Of a stretch of 24,623 nucleotides of DNA, positions 1 to 8,855 are shown in pieces. This stretch comes from Welwitschia mirabilis (lineage: Eukaryota; Gnetophyta; Gnetopsida; Welwitschiales): the NCBI GenBank assembly GCA_051453625.1, contig JBOZIK010000001.1, positions 209,587,753-209,612,375 on the forward strand, given 5' to 3'. A program made the position numbers and the translations under genes. Under the pieces are notes generated by a model. The model was not told the DNA's origin and searched no databases. It worked only from the letters and a program-made list of their open reading frames with translations. Each line of letters opens with the position of its first letter. Positions within the stretch are counted from its first letter, which is position 1.

Positions 1-95
1 AGCTCCCACTGAAACATCGCTTCGATCCAGTCTAATCCTTCAAGTCAGACACATATACTCCAAGCCAAATTCCCCATCATTGGCATTACACCTAA

Positions 96-108
96 AGCTC
101 TAATACCA
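96..108 (-). other. Primer-binding site (initiator tRNA-Met type)
   Basis: The minus strand reads TGGTATTAGAGCT. This is one C-to-T change away from the usual plant retroelement primer site TGGTATCAGAGC, which pairs with the 3' end of initiator tRNA-Met. It begins two bases after the CA end of the LTR. Confidence 0.6.
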
Positions 109-110
109 GA

Positions 111-445
111 TGTTGGGAGAGGCGCTTCTAAATATTGAGCTAAGTAATAAATTACAAAGCAATGAAAAACTTAAAATTAGTTGCAATAGAAGACACAAGA
201 ATTTATGTGGTAAACCCTCAAAGACAGAGGGAAATCTCCATGGGAAATATGCTCTTTATTACTTGCCATACTTAGGATACATCGATTCCAAGGTACCTCA
301 ACCTCCAAACGTACAAGCTACCTTTGTGTTGCTCATAATATTCCAAACTCTAATCCCTTTATATAGGAATTATTCAAGAGTTAACTCATTGTAAATAGAC
401 ACAGAGGCGGGAAAGTAAATAGAGACTCTAACTATTACTCCAACA
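111..445 (-). repeat. Long terminal repeat (5' LTR of the left-edge element)
   Basis: It runs TG..CA on the minus strand with the inverted termini TGTTGG and CCAACA. A TATA-like box (355-367) sits about 80 bp inside the U3 end. It lies two bases upstream of a tRNA-Met primer site. No second copy is in the window, so the ends rest on motif logic rather than on an LTR-LTR alignment. Confidence 0.55.
355..367 (-). promoter_or_regulatory. TATA box of the left-edge LTR
   Basis: The minus strand reads CCTATATAAAGGG, a strong match to the plant TATA consensus, at the place expected for the U3/R border of a 335-bp LTR. It would drive transcription towards position 1. Confidence 0.5.
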
Positions 446-645
446 ATATAGTTTGTCTCTCCCATAGAAAATAACTCACAACAAATAGGTAATCCACTAC
501 TTAAACTGGACATAAGAAGGAAAAATAGATTCGATAGTTTACACTTGAGTAATACTTCACAAGAAAGAGTGACCTTCTATTTTTAATAAGTGAAGTTAAA
601 TTCACAGATATCTCAACACTGGTTTATAAAATTTATAGTAGATAG
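446..645. other. No recognised gene; junction between two retroelement fragments
   Basis: About 200 bases of AT-rich sequence between the left-edge LTR and the 3' end of the decayed gypsy-like gag. On the minus strand this is where a gag zinc knuckle or the start of pol would be expected, but stops occur in all frames and I recognise no motif. Confidence 0.4.
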
Positions 646-1720
646 TTAAAAAATTACCTCCTCTACCTTTTTCTCAGTAGGTACTACCTTTGCCTCTAGT
701 GTCTTCTTTGCAGGTGTTTTGCCATTCTTGCTTTGTCCTTTCTCCCTATGGATGACCCCTTCTTTGTGGTTCCTTTGCTTTGAACCTTCTTCTATTTGAA
801 CTTTTCCTTTTGTTGCAACGTCTCTTTTGCTCATAGTGCCAATTGATACATTTCGTCTATTATTCTAGAAGTGAAAATGGTAATTTCATCTTGGATAACA
901 ACTTTTAGACTAGTAATGTGTCTAGTTACCTCTCCTACTCTGAAATCAAAATATCTTGCTTGGATGACAAGTGCATGAAACTCCTCTGTGTGCTCTTTTC
1001 TAGACTTTTCTTCTTATCGAAGTGTTTGCATCTTCATTATTGTCTCTGTCCTATGTGAAAGCAACATGAACTTGTCTTGGAAACTCTCCTTCGTGCAGCT
1101 CTACGAAGTTGAAAGGTCTTGATCTTGACGACCCTTCCAAACTTGCTCCCACCAATTGATTGTAGCTCCTTGCAAGTGAGTTGAAGTAATCTTTATCTTC
1201 CCTTTTGCATCTTTGTTCTCCATCTCAAAGTACTGCTTCATGCCTCTGATATAGTCCTGAAGCTTTCATGCTTTTAAACTTTCTTCAAATAGTTTTATAC
1301 TTAATTGTGTTCTCAGCTTCACTAGGCTTTCATAAAGATAGTCTTCTTTTCCTCTTCATTGCAAACTTCATGCATAACATCCTCCTTTGGAGGTTCCTCC
1401 ACCACGAGGTGTTCTTCTTCCTGCTCCTCCTCTGGAATTGGTTCCAAAGGTTTGGGTGTATGGTCTATACCCATCCTCTTTGCCATCTCTTACATTAAAT
1501 TGAGGGTATCTTTTANNNNNNNNNNNNNNNNNNNNNNNNNNNNNNNNNNNNNNNNNNNNNNNNNNNNNNNNNNNNNNNNNNNNNNNNNNNNNNNNNNNNN
1601 NNNNNNNNNNNNNNNGATCTTATACCCATCCTCTTTGCCATCTCTTACATTAAATTGAGGGTATCTTTTATCACTACTTCTTGCCTTGCAAGATGCTTTT
1701 GGTTGTCTTCTTTGGCAGCA
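646..1720 (-). pseudogene. Decayed Ty3/gypsy-like Gag polyprotein
   Basis: Gag forms the virus-like particle of LTR retrotransposons. The minus strand starts with a Met-Leu-Pro-Lys-Lys stretch near 1720, after a primer site. An acidic Glu/Pro-rich stretch follows (about 1460-1360), then the core (about 1241-850). The core contains an ITSTHLQGATINWW segment (WW codons near 1147-1152), followed by HTEEFHALVIQARYFDF and a segment like V.RHITSLK..IQDEI. This order, with WW then EEF then a loop of L...IQDEI type, matches the Retrotrans_gag family. A Lys/Arg-rich tail ends near 646. In-frame stops (for example within the segment after the QTLR residues and at the end of the YQLAL residues) and at least one frame change show that it is dead. 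No zinc knuckle or pol was found downstream. A 100-N gap (1516-1615) interrupts it, and 50 bp are repeated on both sides of the gap. Confidence 0.65.
1466..1670. repeat. 50-bp exact direct repeat flanking a 100-N gap
   Basis: Positions 1466-1515 are identical to 1621-1670. The left copy ends at the first N, and the right copy starts five bases after the last N. Because the gap is exactly 100 N, this is best read as an unmerged overlap between two contig ends. Confidence 0.85.
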
Positions 1721-1769
1721 TGCTGTAATCAAATCCAATAACCAACACGACACAAAACCCAAAACTCAC

Positions 1770-1780
1770 TTTGATACTAG
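1770..1780 (-). other. Degenerate primer-binding site of the gypsy-like element
   Basis: The minus strand reads TAGTATCAAAG, two changes from the tRNA-Met-type TGGTATCAGAG. It lies about two bases inside the proposed LTR end and about 50 bases upstream of the gag-like start. Confidence 0.45.
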
Positions 1781-1781
1781 A

Positions 1782-2560
1782 TGATCTAGGGCTAATGCAA
1801 TGAAAACCCCATGAGCACTTTCGGGATTGTGTTTCCAGTGAGAAATAAAAAATATTGAAGAAACTATGCAATAAATAAAGTATTAAAGGAAATGAAATCA
1901 TCTCTTTTATTAACAATATAAAAAGTAGAAGGCTTATAAATAGAAATTAAACTCTATCAAAGCTTCCATGAGCTCTACTCAACAGTGGCTTCCGAAGCCT
2001 CACCCAGGCTTTACCACTTTGATGGTTAGAAGCCTTCTAGGGAGAATACAAGTGTGCCACAATTTTACATAGGGAACCTTCTTCTTTAATTCCCAATAGG
2101 AGCTCCAACTCCAAGATCTCTCACTTCTTCCTTCTTAACTCCAACTTCAATTGCTGAAACATTCACCAACGCATGTTCTTCACCTCCTCAAACCCTCTTA
2201 TCTATAAGGCTCTGAGAGGAATCCTTATCATAAAGAATCCTTCTAATATTAGCTTCTTACAACTTTTACTAAAAATAGTATCTAGCAATAGCTGATTCTT
2301 TACACCTTTATTCCCTATCAACATATTTCTTGCACCTTATCTTTTTCTAAACATAATGTATTCCTCTCACCAAGATTCCTTCTATGCTAACTACACATGG
2401 TGCCTACATTATGCGTATATGGCAGCCACACATTGTGCTTTCATGGGAGTTACACATTATGGCTTTTATTTCTCACACAAGCATAGTAAAACCTTAACAA
2501 ATAGACCTTAACTAAAACACACTGTTTATTGTTATTTTCTATGATGCTCTTCTATCAACA
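1782..2560 (-). repeat. Long terminal repeat (5' LTR of the gypsy-like element)
   Basis: On the minus strand the block starts TGTTGATAG at 2560 and ends CTAGATCA at 1782, right before the primer site, giving a 779-bp TG..CA unit. Inside it is a TATA-like CTATTTATAAGCC (about 1932-1945). A second candidate, TATAGATAAGAGGG, lies near 2195-2208. The U3 part (about 2390-2465) holds four degenerate copies of an ATAATGTGT-like word, a pattern often seen in LTR enhancers. The partner LTR would lie left of the window or be lost, so the boundaries are not confirmed by a second copy. Confidence 0.5.
1932..1945 (-). promoter_or_regulatory. TATA-like box in the gypsy-like LTR
   Basis: The minus strand reads CTATTTATAAGCC about 150 bp before the LTR end, a normal distance for the start of an R-U5 transcript. 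Confidence 0.35.
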
Positions 2561-3042
2561 ACAATATGATTTGGATGCAATTTCCACTAGGGTGGACTTC
2601 TTAGCACTATTGCTCAAAGTTGAACGGTGGAGTAGAGATCACTTTGGGGAAGGAAGGCGAGGTGACTATAATGATTCTCACTAACTAATGCGTTATTAAT
2701 TAATTAACATATTATAATGCATCAGTTAACTTTTACAAGAGGGACACGAAGAAAGAACATTGTTCTCACCATAAGTTGCATCTACCAATAACAAAGGACA
2801 TATCACTATTGATTACTTTTCCGTAACTTATCATGTTAGCTTGCATCCCATTTCTCATGTCATCGTTCTACTTAGAATTGGCACAATTCCTCAACCACTC
2901 ATCACCTTTGGGTATGGCTTGCTAGGTAGGTGATTGTTGGTATGGACTCAAAGTAGAGCACAGGAGGATACCCACTGAGGCTCTAGTTTGCTTCAGGACT
3001 GAAAGTATCATAAAGGTTGAAGGCCTACAAACTATTAGGGTT
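2561..3042. other. No recognised feature
   Basis: About 480 bases between the minus-strand gypsy-like LTR and the plus-strand copia element. It contains a small AT palindrome near 2697-2708. I see no reading frame of note or repeat boundary. Confidence 0.4.
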
Positions 3043-3471
3043 TGAATGTGTTTGAGCTCTTCCATTGTGTCGTCAAGGAATATTAACTCTTCTAGTCCAT
3101 TTTCAGGTTGTACCTAAAGTTCAAATATAAATTAAGACATATGAATAAATGAGAGAGCCAAACATGTAGTTAATTGGAGGATGAGATTTAGGGTTTCAAA
3201 CTTTGCTTGGGTTCAAACCTTAATCCTATTTAAAAGGCTTGGGTCCTTGCATATTGTATGGAGGCAAGTTCATTTGCATAATAAATAACTGATCTCTTTT
3301 TTCTCCTGTGGACATTCTCTCTGTCTTTGAGCGTTTTACCACATAAATTTGTGTGTTATGGCTTTTCTTGTCTTTTTCATTTCTCTCTTTTCTTTTATTT
3401 ATTTAGTCTTTTAATAATGCTTTGCTATTCTTAGTGTAGTTGTTGCACATAAACTTTGACTTCTCAAAACA
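3043..3471 (+). repeat. 5' LTR of the copia element
   Basis: From about 3090 onward it aligns with 5345-5697. Shared blocks include TCTAGTCCATTT, AGGGTTTCAA, a TATTTAAA TATA-like box, GCATATTGTATG, TTTTCTTGTCTTTTTCA and CATAAACTTTGA. The right end, CA at 3470-3471, lies two bases before the primer site. The left end is approximate, because this copy is longer than its partner at that end. Confidence 0.7.
3227..3237 (+). promoter_or_regulatory. TATA-like box in the 5' LTR
   Basis: TATTTAAAAGG is conserved at the equivalent place in the 3' LTR (5470-5480), so it is probably the ancestral LTR promoter. Confidence 0.45.
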
Positions 3472-3473
3472 AT

Positions 3474-3487
3474 TGGTATTAGAGCCA
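3474..3487 (+). other. Primer-binding site (initiator tRNA-Met type)
   Basis: TGGTATTAGAGCCA lies two bases after the 5' LTR. It is one C-to-T change from the canonical TGGTATCAGAGCCA. Confidence 0.75.
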
Positions 3488-3603
3488 AGGATTAAGTTTT
3501 GATCTTGGTGTTTTAGTAATTGCCTAAGCAAGGAAGTAACGTAGAGGTTTAGAGAAGACATATTTAGACTTTTAGCCTTGTTTGAGCTTTGTTGGTCCTT
3601 TGT

Positions 3604-3973
3604 AGAGATTGGAGCAAATCTTTGAGGACGTGCAGTGTGAATTTAGAGGAATTGACGCTTCGCTTAAAGTCATTGTTGATTGTTTTTTCTTTCCTCAAAA
3701 TTCTTGATTTAGTGGAAACCATGGATGCAAATATGATTACTCTTCAAAAGTTTGGTGGGAGGAATTATGATCTGTGAAAGATCAAAATCATAGATTTATC
3801 ATATGAGAAAGGATGAGACACTACTTTTTTCAGAAAACATTCATCTTTGTCTAATGAGGAATGGTTGGGGCTTGGTCAAAGGGTACTTGATTTAGTCTAA
3901 AGGTGCATTGCTAATTCAATTTTCATTGAGTACTAAGAAGAACAAACGACAATTGGGTTATTGAAGAAAATGG
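3604..3973 (+). pseudogene. Copia Gag N-terminal region, first tandem copy (broken)
   Basis: Gag is the particle protein of the element. The likely start ATG is at 3721, giving MDANMITLQKFGGRNYDL and then a TGA (3775-3777) where the family has the Trp of its NYxLWK motif. Reading on, KIKI then a segment containing SLSNEEWLGL (about 3850-3880) matches the (S/D)EEW motif of the copia gag (UBN2/Retrotran_gag_2) domain. Further stops follow near 3898 and 3932. Upstream, 3604-3720 is leader sequence. The block is repeated at 3981-4353, so the two form a head-to-tail duplication. Confidence 0.65.
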
Positions 3974-3980
3974 TTATTGA

Positions 3981-4353
3981 AGAGATTGGAGCACATCTTT
4001 GAGGACGCGCAGTGTGAACTTGGAGGAATTGATGCTACGCTTAAAGTCGTGGCTGATTGTTTTTTCTTTCCTTGCAAATTCTTGATTTAGTAGGAAACAT
4101 GGATGCAAATATGATCAATGTTCAAAAGTTTGGTGGGAGGAATTATGATTTGTGAAAGATGAAAAATCATAGAGTTGACATATGAGAAACGATGGGACAT
4201 TGCCTTTTTTTAGGAAACCTTCATCTTTGTCTAATGAGGAATGGTTGGGGCTTGGTTAAAGGACACTTGACTTAGTCTAAAGGTACATTGCTAACTCAAC
4301 TTTGATTGAGTACTAAGAAAAACAAATTACAGCAGGGTTATTGAAGAAAATGG
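3981..4353 (+). pseudogene. Copia Gag N-terminal region, second tandem copy (broken)
   Basis: A repeat of 3604-3973 with scattered base changes. It keeps the same start (ATG at 4099), the same NYDL stretch, and the same in-frame TGA (4153-4155) 54 bases after the start. Because both copies share this stop, the Trp codon was probably lost before the duplication. Sequence beyond 4353 continues as single-copy gag, including a VNRLQGLGHSLINLVGYLAK-like stretch near 4450-4520. Confidence 0.65.
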
Positions 4354-4689
4354 ATATGTGTCTCTAGGCTATGAATGCATGTAATAGTGTTTTATCTTTA
4401 TTGAAAGCTTCAACAAAAGGACATGCAAGAATATGAGAAGTTGTCTATGAGAAGCTGTCAATAGGTTACAAGGTCTTGGGCATTCGCTCATTAATCTTGT
4501 CGGTTACCTCGCCAAAAAGCTGGGTTCATGTAATGATAGTGATTAGTGCTAGTACCTTTACAACCATGGACTAGAATAAAGTTGTTGGTGTTCTTAGGAT
4601 TGAGGAACAACGATGCTCTAAGAATCTTCATCTAGGATTGAGGTGTTATATGTAGCTAAAAGTATGAACAAGGAAAAGGAGCGACAACC

Positions 4690-4740
4690 AATTTGCTAGA
4701 ATGCACTAAGAAAGGACATGTGAAGAGAGATTGTTCATTG
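4690..4740 (+). pseudogene. Relic of a Gag zinc knuckle
   Basis: From 4702 the frame reads CTKKGHVKRDC, which is the C-X4-H-X4-C half of the CCHC knuckle that binds retroelement RNA. The first Cys of the motif is missing: the preceding residues read Leu-Leu-Glu. It lies about 600 bases after the gag start, as expected for the end of copia gag. Confidence 0.6.
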
Positions 4741-5290
4741 CTTAAGCATGGTGTTGTTTCTTCCAACAATGTAAAGTTCTAAGGCTAAGTCAGCATTGCT
4801 GCTTTGAAGGATGATTCTCTTTGATGCTTTTGAGCCGAATCATGGTGTATTCTCCCTACATCATGACATATTGCTAATGGGAATTGTATAGTGTTTTGTT
4901 CTTTGGCTTGTTGCACTTCTTTCACTAGGTATAAATTTTCACATCGATCTAGAAGTTCGCAGAAATTGGCCGCATTGAACTTCTCATGAATAGCATTGAG
5001 ATTTTATTAGGTTTGTTCCCATAGTTTGATGTAAGATCTTTGAATGCTAAAGGATTTTAGAAGGTATTGGTTCTAGTGCTGAAAAAGAACCATTTGGTGG
5101 AAATCTTCTAGTTGCCATTGTTGGTGCCCAACACTTCTCTACCATGATCGAGCATGTTTTGCTTAGTTTGGGCAATAATGCTTTGGCCTTTTTAATGGTT
5201 GTTTCGGTGGGATGTACCATGCTAGTGAGATGATCAATGCTAGATCGGTATTCTAGTTGCTTCACATGGATGGAAAAGATAGATTTATCC
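4741..5290. other. Interior of the copia element, no recognised domain
   Basis: Frames are broken on both strands. One stretch near 4840-4870 (Glu-Ser-Trp-Cys-Ile-Leu) is faintly like the start of the copia protease, W(I/V)LDSGA, but the catalytic DSG triad is not visible. Nothing resembles reverse transcriptase or RNase H. Confidence 0.35.
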
Positions 5291-5302
5291 TCAAGTGGGA
5301 AA
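5291..5302 (+). other. Polypurine tract of the copia element
   Basis: CAAGTGGGAAA lies immediately before the TGTTAG start of the 3' LTR. It resembles the common copia tract AAGTGGGAGA, which primes plus-strand DNA synthesis. Confidence 0.6.
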
Positions 5303-5697
5303 TGTTAGTGTTTGAAGCCGAATCTTATGTTTGAAGCCCTTCTAGTCCATTTACTTGTTGTAAGTCAAATATAAAGTGAGGCCTATGAGTAAACGAGGGA
5401 GTGAGAATGTAATTAAATGCAAGGGGATATTTAGGGTTTCAAGCTTTGATTGGGTTAAAACTCTGATCTTATTTAAAGGGCTTTGTTCCATGCATATTGT
5501 ATGATGGGAAGGTTATTTGCACAACAGATACTAGAGCTTTTTTTTTCTCGCCTCCCATGGGCCTTTTCCTTTGCCTTTGAGGGTTTTGTCATGTAAATCT
5601 ACGGCGTCTTATGGATTTTCTTGTCTTTTTCACTTTTCCCCCATGCTTTGCTAATCTTATTATCGTTGCTATGCATAAACTTTGATTTCTCGCAACA
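5303..5697 (+). repeat. 3' LTR of the copia element
   Basis: It begins TGTTAGTG just after the polypurine tract and ends GCAACA at 5697, giving 395 bp. It aligns with the 5' LTR along most of its length, including the TATA-like box at 5470-5480. Confidence 0.7.
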
Positions 5698-8556
5698 TAA
5701 ACAACCCTTGGCAAAGTCACCCTTCTAATCTTTTGGGAGCCTATCTCTTTGCTAGAAAGGTATGCTATAGTGAATTTGATTTGAGGGATGTGGAATGTGG
5801 TTGCAATATAGCAGATCCGTACTAAATAGAATGCCATTCTTTGACATGGACTATAAAATTGATACTAAAGCTTTGGAAATTAATTATTAAATAAGTAATC
5901 AGCAAAATAGAGAAAGTAGAAGGAACATTCGATATTATGAATGTGATGAGGNNNNNNNNNNAGGGGTTGATCCAATTATAACATAGAGTGATCAACACGT
6001 AAGATCAAGCTTGTAAATCGTAATGATTCTACTTATGCTTGAACGATTATAACTTGGATGACTATAACAATTATGTGATGGTTATGATTCATTTCAATTA
6101 TAAAGACCAATTAACATAAGAGATATGATCACTTATCAAATATGAAATACATCAATAACAAAACAAAATGATACATAGAACCATCAAAACAAACACCAAT
6201 GATAAGTTAAATCATCAAGGATAGAAGGTACCATTAGATATCAATTTCCTTTTAAGGATACATATCACTAATTGTAGCAACAATGTCTCAATGGTGCAAG
6301 CTGAATAAATCCACAACTCCGTGCATCAAAGAAGCTAGCCTCCAACCTAGAGGGGTTAGAAGGCTATGCAAAGTTCTAGTGTAGAAGCATGGTAGTAGTG
6401 TGACAAAGAGTGAATTTGGTAGATTAGACACGATGTCCTCTACAATGAGGTGAAGGATATATGCTTCTAGGGTTTAGGCATACAAGCACCCTAGGGAGCG
6501 GTTTACAAAACCCTTGGTATAGTGGAATGCATCATAAGTTGTAGTACATGTCATTGACATTGTAATACAAATATTTCATTAGTAAATATATTTTTTTGGC
6601 CACCATGACATAAGTACAACCAAAAGAGTAGCTAGAAAATTTTATCCAAAGATCAACTCGATAGTCTACAGTACCACTAGACCAATGAACAACATCATCG
6701 TGGCATGACTTGGGTGGGTCCTAAGCGAGCTTCATATGTCTTGCTCTCAGGTATAGATATGTAGCTCCAAAATAACTTGCAAAACAATGTAAAATATGGA
6801 TTTTAGTAAATATGGGGCATAACATGAAACCATATGCAAAACATGATAACAAAATTGTGATGACAAAATAAGCACAATTAGGGAGTCAAAATATATAGAA
6901 CCTAATCTCAATATGGAACTAAAGGACGATGGTAGATGAGAGGATAGAGAGGAGGATGATTAGGCCTATAAGACCCAACATGTATTGTACGTTGTAACAT
7001 GAACTATGTTTTAAGTGGCACAAGGTCTGAAACCTAGCAAATTATTTTTTTCTAGTGTAGCGTAACCTATGGTATCTAGTTATGAGATACGGTAGCATGT
7101 CTCTTTTAGTCAAGGCAAGTAACTCATGCATTCAGGACTCTTCAAAGTTTGGCAACTCACTATCTTTGATTTGACATCCTTGAGTCAAAATGGGGTTTTT
7201 TTAATTACTCGAATTAAAATTTGTTTCATGGTCAGTGTTAAGTAAGTTAAACTAATTTTGAATTTTTTGCATGTAAGAAAATGTCTAATTTCTTTTTTTA
7301 AAAATTTTTGACTATTTCTAAAAAGCAAGTCTTGCACTTTATGGAAGGATAAAGTATGATTGTGAATTGGATTTTGACTCTTTTTCCCACATGTTATATT
7401 GTAAAGCCAAATTTATTCCCTTTGTAACATTTTGTTTTATTGTTAATCCCTTTCTTTAAAAGAAATATATGTGGGGGTTAATTGATACTAATAATTAAGG
7501 GGAATAGGTCTAGAGTGTTCTACAAAGTTTGCCTTACATCTATTTATTCCCCTTGTGAGGTTGTGTTGGGGTATCAAGTTGTTTTGGACAACATTGGTTT
7601 TGAGAAGTGATTCTTGCTACATAGGTTGAAAGCTAAAGCTTGAAGCCTTTTTTGCTTGTTTGTAAGCCTGTCTTTCTAATAAGTGCTCTACACTGTTTTC
7701 TTGTGGTTGTTTCCTTTAGGATTTGAGCATTGTACCATGTAACTATCTTTGTTTATTTTGTGTCTACATTCTCTTTTTGGTGTCATTTCTTATGGACACT
7801 GCTTTGGCTTATTGCTTATGTAATTGACTCTTTGCATGTTTAACATAAATATCTTCCTTTTATGTCTTTTGTTGTTAATATGATAATATGTTCATTAATT
7901 GATTCTATAATTCCATTTAAAAAAATTCATATTACACACAATTTCCCATTTTGTTTAGATGTAATCCTATCAAACAGTCATTTGAATTCACTTTCTTAAT
8001 CTTTAAATGCGTTATAGTATTATATGCACTTAAGAACATAGACCATTCATAAAATGTTAATACTATGTTATTTTCTCATCTTTTGTTTGTCTGTTTTTCA
8101 CTCTTTTTGACTCTTTTAACTAAATGAGTTAACACCAAGCAAGTTGATGAATTAAAGAATCACTTACAAGTTGTGAACCAAATTTCAACTTTGTTGGCAA
8201 GTAACGTGTCGCAAGTCATGCTACCTTGAGTTAATTGTTATTTCAAGATTTGAAAATACCAACAATACGAATTTCAAGGTTGGAGGTGGAGGCCAAGATC
8301 AAAAGGGATCAAGGTCTGTAGGTTATTCGTACCATATTTTTATGTTTATATGGTATTTTATTCTTGATTTGTTGGGACATGATGTTCAATTTAGTGGATT
8401 TGTTATTGAAAGGATAGATTTAATGGTGACATAGATCTTTCAAGCGTCATGGAGCTAGACTTATTGATATCTACTTGGTATATGGATGTTTTTTTGAATA
8501 TGGAATACTTGCATAGATTGTTATTGGTCATCAACTTTGGTAATCAATTTGCTTTA
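5698..8556. other. AT-rich DNA without a recognised gene
   Basis: A 10-N gap lies at 5952-5961. Reading frames are short and broken on both strands. No protein motif, RNA gene or repeat boundary could be supported. If the dehydratase exons at 9874 belong to a gene that starts further left, this is intron. Confidence 0.4.
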
Positions 8557-8571
8557 TAAATCAAAGATTTT
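8557..8571. repeat. Left target-site duplication of the SINE
   Basis: TAAATCAAAGATTTT, 15 bp, is identical to 8841-8855 on the other side of the SINE. Confidence 0.75.
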
Positions 8572-8840
8572 TTTCCTTCTTTTCTTTTCTTGTCTTAGGA
8601 AGTATGTCTGGAAACCCAGGTACCATATATGGTCTTTCCCCTTGGAAAACCTCTTGGCCACATTGTACCCACTATTTGGCGAGTACACATAGCACACTTG
8701 TCATCTCCAGAGGGGCATGATGAGCATGAATGTGGAAAGAAGACAACTCTAGGAATACCTCTTTGGGAATTGAACCTGTGACCAACCACTTCATTTGGCT
8801 AGGAGTTCTATCGAACCTTTCACACCACTTGCTATGATTT
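8572..8840 (-). mobile_element. tRNA-derived SINE retrotransposon
   Basis: This is a non-coding retroposon of about 269 bp, transcribed by RNA polymerase III from internal boxes and copied by LINE enzymes. On the minus strand the head has an A-box-like TAGCAAGTGG (8834-8825). It lacks one base compared with the tRNA form TAGCNNAGTGG. An exact B box, GGTTCAATTCC (8776-8766), follows and matches GGTTCRANNCC. The spacing suits a tRNA-like head. A unique body follows, then an A-rich tail at the far end, seen on the plus strand as a T/C-rich run at 8572-8600. A perfect 15-bp direct repeat flanks the whole unit. A reading frame on the same strand inside the body is a chance frame. I do not recognise the body as a named family. 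Confidence 0.75.
8766..8776 (-). promoter_or_regulatory. RNA polymerase III B box of the SINE
   Basis: The minus strand reads GGTTCAATTCC, an exact match to the consensus GGTTCRANNCC. The partner A-box-like site is at 8825-8834. Confidence 0.65.
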
Positions 8841-8855
8841 TAAATCAAAGATTTT
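8841..8855. repeat. Right target-site duplication of the SINE
   Basis: Identical to 8557-8571 over 15 bp. It directly abuts the tRNA-like head of the SINE. Confidence 0.75.

Larger units (their letters stand above)
1..445 (-). mobile_element. 5' end of a minus-strand LTR retrotransposon (short LTR, probably Ty1/copia), cut by the window edge
   Basis: Seen: on the minus strand a block starts TGTTGGAG at 445 and ends CTCCCAACA at 111. It is followed two bases later by a primer-binding-site match (108-96) and then by leader-like sequence running off the left edge. The 335-bp LTR has matching TGTTGG/CCAACA ends and an internal TATA box. Known: short LTRs with TGTTGG..CCAACA ends and a tRNA-iMet primer site are typical of plant Ty1/copia elements. 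The gag and pol genes and the second LTR would lie left of position 1, so the family and the target-site duplication cannot be checked. The reading frame on the plus strand through this block is a chance frame. Confidence 0.6.
3043..5697 (+). mobile_element. Internally deleted Ty1/copia LTR retrotransposon
   Basis: Two similar LTRs (about 3043-3471 and 5303-5697) flank only 1.8 kb of interior. In order, the interior has a tRNA-Met primer site, a duplicated gag start, a half zinc knuckle, about 550 bases of unrecognised sequence and a polypurine tract. A full copia interior is usually 4-5 kb with integrase, reverse transcriptase and RNase H. None of these was recognised, so the copy lacks pol and could only have moved with enzymes from elsewhere, or it lost pol after insertion. 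The LTRs look roughly three-quarters to four-fifths identical by eye, indicating an old insertion. No target-site duplication could be seen. Confidence 0.75.

Noticed and set aside
110-394. 94-codon plus-strand frame
   Set aside because: It is antisense to an LTR that has clear ends, a TATA box and a primer site on the minus strand.
5047-5265. 72-codon minus-strand frame in the copia element
   Set aside because: It is opposite to the element's own direction, has no known motif, and probably persists by chance.
5850-5872. Possible tRNA-Met primer site on the minus strand (TAGTATCAATTTT)
   Set aside because: It matches only the first 8 bases of the motif with one change, and has no CA-ended LTR beside it.
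8116-8230. Open stretch reading like TKQVDELKNHLQVVNQ
   Set aside because: It is short, has no start or splice signals I can defend, and matches no known family; it may be a relic.
8595-8789. 64-codon minus-strand frame
   Set aside because: It lies fully inside the SINE, including its B box, and so is a chance frame in a non-coding element.
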